Source: JBAXZR01 sp041670165
GTDB taxonomy: Bacteria; Bacillota; Clostridia; Christensenellales; UBA1242
NCBI GenBank assembly: GCA_041670165.1
Contig: JBAXZR010000011.1
Span: 1-36,518 of the forward strand
DNA: 36,518 nt
Direction: 5' to 3'
Shown in pieces: positions 7,525-14,471 of this stretch. The notes beneath the pieces are model-generated. The model made no database searches. It had not been told where the DNA came from and was given only the letters and a program-made list of their open reading frames with translations. A program made the translations under genes and the position numbers. Position 1 is the first letter of the stretch, and every line of letters starts with the position of its first letter.

Positions 7525-10500
7525 ATGAAGAAAACTCAAAAGAAATTTTTAACTAAGATTATGGGACTTGTTATGGCGTTTTCGCTTTGCTGGTCTTTCG
7601 GAATTGCACAAATTTCTAAAATTTTTACATCATATGCAGATCCTGGTGTCGTGTATTCAACAGGAAAAGAAATTTCTGTTAAGAATTTTCCAACTACTGT
7701 AAAAATTGACAGCAATGAAGGATTTCCTGTTGTTGATGTGCCAAATGCAACAATTGTAAATGGCGACAGTGGCGAAAATGTTACTGTTGTTGTTACAGAT
7801 CCTCAAGGTCATGTTGTTACATTAACAGAAAAAGAAAATTTTGCTGGTTGTTTCACTGCATCAAAAATTGGTGATTACACTGTTACTTATTCGCTTATTA
7901 ATGTTTTAAGTGGAGTAACGACCACAATTAAAGAAATGAAAATTTCAGTTACTGGAGAAACAGCTTCACTTTCTTTTGATGAAAATGATTCTTGCATTAT
8001 TCCAGAAACTTATAATTCTGAAGTAAACAAGGCAATTATTCTTCCAGAACCAACAGTTTTAGATGCTGATGGTGAAGAAATTGAAGGTGCAGTTTGCGAT
8101 ATCGTTGTTAAAAAAGGAACAGATGCTCCTCTTACTCTTGAAACTGTTGATGGAAAAAGACAATTCACAATTCCTACATCAGTTACTTCTGGAACTTATA
8201 CAATTCGTTATTCTTACAATGTTGGTGGAAGAGAGATTGCTACAACAACAAAAACAATCGAAGTTATTGCCAATTATGAAACAGACTTTGAACTTGGTTA
8301 CAGTTTCAAAACCACATTCCCAACAACAGCAATTATTGGAATTGAAAAAACTCTTCCAGCTGTTCAAGGTGTAAACAAAAATACAAATAAAAATATTGAC
8401 ACTTATTACACAATCAAAATTTTTAAGCGTGGCACTGTAACAGTTGATGTTACAAGCGAAATGCTAACGGACGAGAATGTGTTTACTCCAACTGAAGTAG
8501 GAGATTACTATGCTCAATACACAGTAAAAGATTTCTTTGGACACACTGCAACAATAGTAAATTGGGATATTTCTCTTGTTTCAGACACTCAAAAAGCTGT
8601 TCCACACATTGCTCTTCCATACACTGTTCCAGAAAATGGAATTGTTGATGAAGACTCTATTACTGAAGCAACTTGGGCTCTTCCAAGCAATGGAAGCGAA
8701 ATTGAAAAAATCACTTTCCCAGCTATATATGGCAGTGATAATTCAATTAAAGATGTTAAACAACTCAAATATACTCGTTATTTAATCAATAGCTCAACTT
8801 ATGAAAAAATTGTTTTGGATTCTTATGATCCAAGCGTTACTGGTTCAGTTTTCAGTGCAAACAAAAAAGTTGTTGTTAATGCTCCTGAAGATTATGTTGC
8901 AGCAGCTGATGAAGTTGTTTGTGCAACTGAAATTTTGGCAGCAAATTACACAGTTTATTATGAAGTTAAAGATGCAGCTAACACAGCAAACTCAATTAAT
9001 TTTCCACTTTCTGTTTCAACAGTTGCATTTATTGATAATCTTGCTCCAGCAATCACATTCTCAACAGCACTTCCTTCATCAGTTAAACCCGGTGCAGTTG
9101 TAAACTTTGCTCTTCCAACAGCTGAAGATAAAAATGCAAGCGGAACAGTTATTGATGCAAGAACAAAACTTGAAACATTCTATGAAGTTGGCACGACTGC
9201 AAAAACAAGTGCAGACATTGCAAGTATTCTTGGACTTTCAGCTCCTTTAGTTGTAGTTGATGAAGATGATAAATCTCATTATGAAATTAATGTTGCTCTC
9301 ACAGAAACAGCAGGCAAAAAGTTGTTTGTTTATGTTGTGTCAACAGATGATAGTGGAAATCAAGGACTTCTTGTTAAAACAGTTAACATTGTAAACATTG
9401 AAGATGCCGTTGCTCCAACATTTACAAGCATTGACATCACAAATTCAAGTTTTGAAGAAACTAAAATTTCTCAAGATGACAAAGTTGTTCTTCCAACAAT
9501 AACATTTACAGATAATGTTGTAACTCACACAAACATTAAAGCATTTGTTGTTCATGTTTCAACAGGAGAAACATTCTCTGTTGCAAATCAAAATGTAACA
9601 AGAGATTTTGCTAATAACACAATTACTCTTACAAAAGGTGAATTCCAAGCAACATTGTTTGGCGAATATTCAATTACATTTGTTGCTACCGATGCTGGAA
9701 ACAACATCACAGCAAAAGCATATTCATTAACTGTTGCAAAAACAATTAGTTCAAGCATCACACTTTCTTCTTTGCCAACAGCTTTCATTGATCAAAAAAT
9801 GGAACTTGGTGAAAAAATTGAAATGCCTGTTCCAAAAGTTGTTTCTTCAAATGGCGTAGAAGTTGAAGAACCTATTTATACAGTTACAAAAATTGCTGGT
9901 GGAAATGCTGAGCTTGATCAAGAAAAGTTTATTCCATCAGACACAGGAACATACAAAATTGCCTACAATGTTTCTGAAGATATTGAAGGTGCAATTGTTC
10001 AAACATTCACTCAAACATACACAATTGTTGTAACTGATACAAAAGCTCCAACAATCACAGTTAACGGCTCATTCCCAGATGTTCTTGAAAAAGGAGCATC
10101 ATATGAAATTCCAAAATTCTCAGCAAGTGATTCTTTCTCTGCTCCAACAGTTTCTGACCCAAATTGGGTTGCTTACGGGGTTGGAATTGATGAAAGTTCT
10201 CTCAAAATTGAAATTTTGAGAACTTCAATTCTTGATGGTGAAGTTATTTATTACAACGATGAAGATTCTAAATTTAATCGTGTATTTGCACAAAATGGTG
10301 TTTATACAATTCGTTATAGTGCAAAAGATATTCTTGGACATGAAACAACAAAAGAATATACAATCAAAGTTGGGGACACAATTAATCCAGTACTTGAAAT
10401 TGAAAATGAAGATGTAAATCTTCCTACCACAGTTAAACTTGGAAGCAAATTTAGAGTTGATTTAACAAATATCTCTATGGACGATGACAAAGACAATGAT

Positions 10501-10845
10501 TTAAAAAATGCACCTGTAATTGAATATCTTAAAGTAACTGTTACAAACTTGTCTACTAGTAAAGAAATTGTAAATAATCTTAAAGATGGTGAAGGTAACA
10601 TTACTGGATTTGAGTATAACATTGAAACAGTTGGTAATTATAGAGTTCAATATGAAATTCGTGACAATGCTGGTAACACAGCAACTCAATACCATTCATT
10701 CACTGTTAATGAAACTGAAAACACAGGAAACATTGTTGGTGACGATTTCTGGACTCCATTCCTAATTGTTGTATCACTTCTTGTTCTTGGTGGAGTTATT
10801 ACATACTTTGCGGTATCTAAAAGCAAAACTAAAAAATCAATTTAA
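7525..10845 (+). CDS. Large secreted surface protein with Ig-like repeats and C-terminal membrane anchor
   Basis: 1106 residues. A signal peptide spans residues 1-38 (basic MKKTQKKFLTK, hydrophobic GLVMAFSLCW, likely cleavage after SYA38). The body is a chain of roughly eight beta-rich modules of about 100-150 residues. They share openings such as APAITFS, APTFTSI and APTITVNG and closings such as YYAQYTVKDFFGHTATI, YTIRYSAKDILGHETT and YRVQYEIRDNAGNTAT. These are features of bacterial Ig-like/DUF5011-type domains. The last 32 residues form a membrane helix (FWTPFLIVVSLLVLGG) with a basic tail KSKTKKSI; there is no LPXTG sortase motif, so anchoring is by the helix. A role in adhesion or envelope structure is inferred from architecture only. 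ATG 7525 is chosen because AGGAGC at 7513-7518 lies 6 bases upstream; an ATG at 7507 would place the site inside the gene. Monocistronic. Confidence 0.85.
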   Translation: MKKTQKKFLTKIMGLVMAFSLCWSFGIAQISKIFTSYADPGVVYSTGKEISVKNFPTTVKIDSNEGFPVVDVPNATIVNGDSGENVTVVVTDPQGHVVTLTEKENFAGCFTASKIGDYTVTYSLINVLSGVTTTIKEMKISVTGETASLSFDENDSCIIPETYNSEVNKAIILPEPTVLDADGEEIEGAVCDIVVKKGTDAPLTLETVDGKRQFTIPTSVTSGTYTIRYSYNVGGREIATTTKTIEVIANYETDFELGYSFKTTFPTTAIIGIEKTLPAVQGVNKNTNKNIDTYYTIKIFKRGTVTVDVTSEMLTDENVFTPTEVGDYYAQYTVKDFFGHTATIVNWDISLVSDTQKAVPHIALPYTVPENGIVDEDSITEATWALPSNGSEIEKITFPAIYGSDNSIKDVKQLKYTRYLINSSTYEKIVLDSYDPSVTGSVFSANKKVVVNAPEDYVAAADEVVCATEILAANYTVYYEVKDAANTANSINFPLSVSTVAFIDNLAPAITFSTALPSSVKPGAVVNFALPTAEDKNASGTVIDARTKLETFYEVGTTAKTSADIASILGLSAPLVVVDEDDKSHYEINVALTETAGKKLFVYVVSTDDSGNQGLLVKTVNIVNIEDAVAPTFTSIDITNSSFEETKISQDDKVVLPTITFTDNVVTHTNIKAFVVHVSTGETFSVANQNVTRDFANNTITLTKGEFQATLFGEYSITFVATDAGNNITAKAYSLTVAKTISSSITLSSLPTAFIDQKMELGEKIEMPVPKVVSSNGVEVEEPIYTVTKIAGGNAELDQEKFIPSDTGTYKIAYNVSEDIEGAIVQTFTQTYTIVVTDTKAPTITVNGSFPDVLEKGASYEIPKFSASDSFSAPTVSDPNWVAYGVGIDESSLKIEILRTSILDGEVIYYNDEDSKFNRVFAQNGVYTIRYSAKDILGHETTKEYTIKVGDTINPVLEIENEDVNLPTTVKLGSKFRVDLTNISMDDDKDNDLKNAPVIEYLKVTVTNLSTSKEIVNNLKDGEGNITGFEYNIETVGNYRVQYEIRDNAGNTATQYHSFTVNETENTGNIVGDDFWTPFLIVVSLLVLGGVITYFAVSKSKTKKSI

Positions 10846-10850
10846 CTTTT

Positions 10851-10880
10851 AAAAAAGCACTTTAGTTAGTGCTTTTTTTT
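10851..10880 (+). terminator. Terminator of the surface protein gene
   Basis: Stem AAAAAAGCACT (10851-10861) with AGTGCTTTTTT (10868-10878), loop TTAGTT, followed by more T. It lies 6 bases after the stop codon. Confidence 0.9.
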
Positions 10881-10920
10881 GATTAACAATTTTAAGTGAA
10901 TAAATATTGATTGCAACTAA

Positions 10921-11090
10921 ATCACATAAATTAAATCACAAATATCAAATTTCTTTTTTTTGGAGTATCATATGTAACTAATACATAAATAAAATTACAA
11001 ACATCAAAATTTCATTATTTGTTAGTATCACATGTAACTAATACATAAATTAAATTTGAATTTTTAATATTTATTAGTATGGTATTTTAG
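10921..11090 (+). repeat. 60-bp degenerate tandem repeat, two full copies and a partial third
   Basis: Copies at 10921-10980 and 10981-11040 align without gaps. Shared blocks are ACATAAAT, CAAAYATCAAA and AGTATCAYATGTAACTAAT. A third, decaying copy starts at 11041 (ATACATAAATTAAATT, then TTAGTATGG). It lies in the gap between the surface protein terminator and the small membrane gene at 11241. No coding capacity; function unknown. Confidence 0.8.
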
Positions 11091-11240
11091 GTTGAATTGA
11101 TATTTTATTATTTAAAAACGCAATGATTGAATGTTATTTAAAAATGCAATATATTTTAGTCACTAAAAAACAAATTGCAATGATTTAACAAAACATAATT
11201 GCCAATGTTTCAAACAAACCAAAATTGATAATAATTTACT

Positions 11241-11624
11241 ATGCTAGACAAACAGACAGAAAGAGTGTTTTCAATTGTTTCAAAAGAGTGTGAAGGCTCA
11301 ACTTTTTCTGTAATCCAAAATGAAGACATTTTTGATATGTTACCAAAAAAAAATCCTATGGATATTGACGGTTTGCATTCAGTTATAAATTTTTTGTCTA
11401 GCCTAGAATTTTTGGATATCAAAATCATGGATGAAAAAGTTATATGTATTTTGGTTTTGCCAAAAGGGTGGTTGTATCTTGAACAAAAGAAAAACGAAAA
11501 AAAAATTAAAAAAGCACAAATGATTAAAGCAACTCTGCCAATATCATGTTTGATAATCATTTTTGTATTATGTTTTTTAGCTACTTTTTTGTGTTTACTT
11601 ATGTTTGGATTAAATAATTTTTAA
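11241..11624 (+). CDS. Small protein with soluble N-terminus and C-terminal membrane helix (copy 1 of a pair)
   Basis: 127 residues. The soluble N-terminal 90 residues (MLDKQTERVFSIVSKECEGS, later LSSLEFLDIKIMDEKVICIL) have the helix-helix-helix-strand pattern of a small winged-helix-like domain, though I recognise no family. A basic linker (EQKKNEKKIKKA) leads to a long hydrophobic segment (LPISCLIIIFVLCFLATFLC) near the C-terminus, probably one or two membrane passes. It resembles the next gene in size, layout and several positions (ML-K-E start, the KG just before the basic linker), so the two are probably old paralogues. The ribosome site is weak, so expression level and exact start are uncertain; the ATG is chosen by analogy with the paralogue. 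An overlapping minus-strand frame (11210-11560) looks like a shadow. Confidence 0.55.
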   Translation: MLDKQTERVFSIVSKECEGSTFSVIQNEDIFDMLPKKNPMDIDGLHSVINFLSSLEFLDIKIMDEKVICILVLPKGWLYLEQKKNEKKIKKAQMIKATLPISCLIIIFVLCFLATFLCLLMFGLNNF

Positions 11625-11713
11625 TAGTATTTTTAGAAAAATTTTCAACAAAAACTTTATTCCAAAATACATAATCAAAATATTAAGTTGTGTTAAATAA
11701 TTATTTTATTTTG

Positions 11714-11787
11714 AGTTAAATAGCAAGTGTTGTTAAACTGTTTGTTAATTATCAAAATGAGAATAATTAACGAGTTAAACAGCAAAA
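11714..11787. repeat. Direct repeat GAGTTAAAYAGCAA flanking a 9-bp inverted repeat
   Basis: GAGTTAAATAGCAA (11714-11727) and GAGTTAAACAGCAA (11774-11787) lie exactly 60 bases apart. Between them GTTAATTAT (11745-11753) pairs with ATAATTAAC (11765-11773). The cluster lies about 90-160 bases upstream of the gene starting at 11875 and could be regulatory. Confidence 0.5.
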
Positions 11788-11874
11788 ATATATTTAAGCT
11801 ACAAAAATGATTTGGTTAAATTCTAGATTCTTTTGTTAACTTATTTAAGAAAAAACTTGAAGAATAGGAAAAAT

Positions 11875-12249
11875 ATGCTTACAAAAATTGAAAAAAAACT
11901 CATGCTTTTATCTGACAAGTTATGTGGGGAAAAATCAAAAGCTCTCATACCTTTTTCTTGTTTTGCCGAACTTTTCACAAACAAAAATGGCGTTTTCGAT
12001 GAGAATTTGATGCAAAATACATTTTTAACCCTATTTAAACAAGACCTTATTGATGCAACTATTACAAAAGGTAAAAATGAAAAATATGTCTTCGTTGAAA
12101 TTTTGAAAAAAGGTAAGAATTTTAATGCTGACATAAAAAGGGAGAAAAGACGAGTTTTTTTAATTGTTGTAAGAACAATTTTGCTTGCTGTGTTAAGTTT
12201 TGCTGTTACAATTATCTTAAAAAAAATATTTAGCGGTAAAATTTTTTAG
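11875..12249 (+). CDS. Small protein with soluble N-terminus and C-terminal membrane helix (copy 2 of a pair)
   Basis: 124 residues. The start MLTKIEKKLMLLSDKLCGEK leads into a helical domain (LIPFSCFAELFTNKNG, then LMQNTFLTLFKQDLIDATI) and a strand pair (KYVFVEILKKG). A basic stretch (DIKREKRR) precedes the membrane helix VVRTILLAVLSFAVTIIL and a short basic C-terminal tail. Layout and length match the gene at 11241, which suggests duplication, although identity is low. The N-terminal domain may be a winged-helix DNA- or protein-binding fold tethered to the membrane; this is inference. ATG 11875 is preferred to an in-frame TTG at 11833 because AGGA lies 5 bases upstream. It lies just upstream of uvrB but with 174 bases between and no evidence of a shared function. 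Confidence 0.6.
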   Translation: MLTKIEKKLMLLSDKLCGEKSKALIPFSCFAELFTNKNGVFDENLMQNTFLTLFKQDLIDATITKGKNEKYVFVEILKKGKNFNADIKREKRRVFLIVVRTILLAVLSFAVTIILKKIFSGKIF

Positions 12250-12423
12250 ATTTTAGAAGCTTGTTTATAAATTCAAAATTATTGTTTTAATTAACTTTAA
12301 TCATACTGTTAAAAGTCAATAAATTTTATTTTATTCAGAAACAAATTTTTGACAATGTGCAAATTTTATATGTATTTATTGATTAAAAAGCAAATATTTG
12401 TTACTATACTAGGTGAGGCAAAA

Positions 12424-14418
12424 ATGGCAAATTTGAACTTGAACTCTTTATTTGAAAAAGAAAAGCATGAATTTTCTTTGGTTTCTCCATTCAAGCCAAT
12501 GGGCGACCAACCCGAAGCAATTCAAAAAATTGTTGAGGGTTTTTCTGATGGCCTTCAAAGTCAAGTTTTGCTTGGAGTAACTGGAAGCGGAAAAACTTTT
12601 ACTATGGCAAATGTTATTCAGCAAATGAAAGTGCCTACTCTTGTTATTGCTCACAACAAAATTCTTGCAGCACAATTATGTAATGAATTAAGAGAATTTT
12701 TTCCAAATAATCGTGTTGAATTTTTTGTTTCTTATTATGATTATTATCAGCCTGAAGCATACATTGTTTCATCTGATACTTTTATTGAAAAAGACATGGC
12801 AATTAATGATGAAATTGACAAGCTTAGAAACAGTGCCACTTCAGCTCTTATAGAAAGAGATGATGTTATTGTTGTTGCCTCAGTTTCTTGCATTTATGGA
12901 CTTGGAAACCCTGAAGAATATGAAAATATGAGAATATCGCTTAGAAAGGGTGATAAAAAAGATAGAAATTCAATTATGCGAGCTTTGGTTGAAATTCAAT
13001 ATGATCGTTCCGATATTGATTTTCATCGTTCAACTTTCAGAGTTAAAGGTGATACTCTTGACATTTTTCCTAGCTATTCAAGTGAAATTGCGATAAGGGT
13101 TGAATTTTGGGGAAATGAGATTGACAGAATTGCTGAATTTGACCCAATTACTGGAAATGTTTTGACTATTCTATCCTTTGTTACAATTTTTCCTGCAACG
13201 CATTATGTTATGGATTCAGAAAAAATGAAAAGGACTTTGGCACAAATTTCTGCTGATGCAGTTGTGAGAGAAGCCGAATTCAAAGAACAAGGCAAGCTTA
13301 TTGAAGCTCAACGAATTAAAGAAAGAGTGAATTACGATGTTGAACTTATGAGAGAGGTTGGATATTGTAATGGTGTTGAAAACTATTCAAGGTACTTTGA
13401 CGGTAGAAAAACTGGTGAAGCACCATACACACTTATAGATTATTTTCCTAAAAACTTTTTGACAATTATTGATGAAAGTCACATGACATTGCCACAAGTA
13501 AGAGCAATGTTTAATGGCGATAAAGCACGAAAAAATAATCTTATTGACTTTGGATTCAGGCTTCCAGCTGCTTATGATAATCGTCCTTTAAATTTTGCTG
13601 AGTTCAATTCAAAACTTAAGCAAACCTTGTTTGTTTCAGCAACGCCCTCTGATTATGAAAAAAATAAGGCGGGGCAAATTGTTGAACAAATAATCCGTCC
13701 TACAGGCCTACTAGACCCCAAAATTGAAGTTAGACCAACAAAAGGGCAAATTGATGAACTTGTGGTTGAAATTAATAAGGTTGTGAGCTCTGGTGGAAGA
13801 ATTCTTGTTACAACTCTCACAAAAAAAATGGCTGAAGGTGTTTCTCAATATTTGCAAGAAAAGGGTATAAAGGTTAAATGGCTTCACAGTGAAATTGAAA
13901 CACTTGAAAGAATTGAAATAATAAATGGACTTAGAGCTGGCGAGTTTGATGTTATTGTTGGAATCAACTTGCTTCGTGAAGGGCTTGATTTGCCAGAAGT
14001 TAAACTTGTTGCAATTTTAGATGCAGACAAAGAGGGCTTTTTAAGAAGTGAAGGAGCTCTTATTCAGACAATCGGGCGTGCAGCAAGAAATTCTGAGGGT
14101 AGAGTTGTTATGTTTGCAGACACAATCACAAAAAGCATGGAAAACGCGATTAGAGAAACTAATAGAAGACGAGAAATTCAAAACAAGTACAATCTTGATA
14201 ATGGGATTACCCCTAAAACAATTGTTAAAGCAATTGGTAACACTCTTTCGATTTCTTCAAAACCAGCAAGTAAAATAAGCGACAAAAATATACCTGCTGA
14301 AATTGAAAAACTTAAAGGGCTCATGAAAGTTGCTTCAGCTCAGTTAGATTTTGAAACGGCAATAAAAATTCGTGATCAATTAAGTGAGTTAAGAAAGAAA
14401 ATAACACTAAAAAATTGA
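12424..14418 (+). CDS. uvrB: Excinuclease ABC subunit B (UvrB)
   Basis: 664 residues, a normal UvrB length. UvrB is the damage-verifying helicase-like subunit of nucleotide excision repair; it is loaded by UvrA and recruits UvrC. Walker A GVTGSGKT is at residues 51-58. YYDYYQPEAY is the beta-hairpin that clamps DNA. DESHMTLPQ is the Walker B region, and the helicase motifs GINLLREGLDLPEV and QTIGRAARN follow. The C-terminal UVR motif (LKGLMKVASAQLDFETAI, then RDQLSEL) that contacts UvrA/UvrC is present. ATG 12424 is chosen for the GGTGAGG site at 12412-12418; an in-frame ATG at 12349 has no ribosome site and adds 25 unrelated residues. uvrA follows after 53 bases, a standard uvrBA operon. No LexA-type box was seen directly upstream. 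Confidence 0.97.
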   Translation: MANLNLNSLFEKEKHEFSLVSPFKPMGDQPEAIQKIVEGFSDGLQSQVLLGVTGSGKTFTMANVIQQMKVPTLVIAHNKILAAQLCNELREFFPNNRVEFFVSYYDYYQPEAYIVSSDTFIEKDMAINDEIDKLRNSATSALIERDDVIVVASVSCIYGLGNPEEYENMRISLRKGDKKDRNSIMRALVEIQYDRSDIDFHRSTFRVKGDTLDIFPSYSSEIAIRVEFWGNEIDRIAEFDPITGNVLTILSFVTIFPATHYVMDSEKMKRTLAQISADAVVREAEFKEQGKLIEAQRIKERVNYDVELMREVGYCNGVENYSRYFDGRKTGEAPYTLIDYFPKNFLTIIDESHMTLPQVRAMFNGDKARKNNLIDFGFRLPAAYDNRPLNFAEFNSKLKQTLFVSATPSDYEKNKAGQIVEQIIRPTGLLDPKIEVRPTKGQIDELVVEINKVVSSGGRILVTTLTKKMAEGVSQYLQEKGIKVKWLHSEIETLERIEIINGLRAGEFDVIVGINLLREGLDLPEVKLVAILDADKEGFLRSEGALIQTIGRAARNSEGRVVMFADTITKSMENAIRETNRRREIQNKYNLDNGITPKTIVKAIGNTLSISSKPASKISDKNIPAEIEKLKGLMKVASAQLDFETAIKIRDQLSELRKKITLKN

Positions 14419-14471
14419 TGAAAATGATGATTTTTGGTTAATAATTAGAAAGCATACAAGAGGAGAAAATG

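Noticed and set aside
11210..11560. Minus-strand frame of 116 residues opposite the small membrane protein at 11241
   Set aside because: No ribosome site, and the plus-strand product resembles its neighbour at 11875 in layout.
12250..12423. LexA box or clear promoter before uvrB
   Set aside because: No GAAC-N4-GTTC site was seen. A TTGACA at 12349 has no acceptable -10 at 16-18 bases, and TATACT at 12405 would start the transcript inside the ribosome site.
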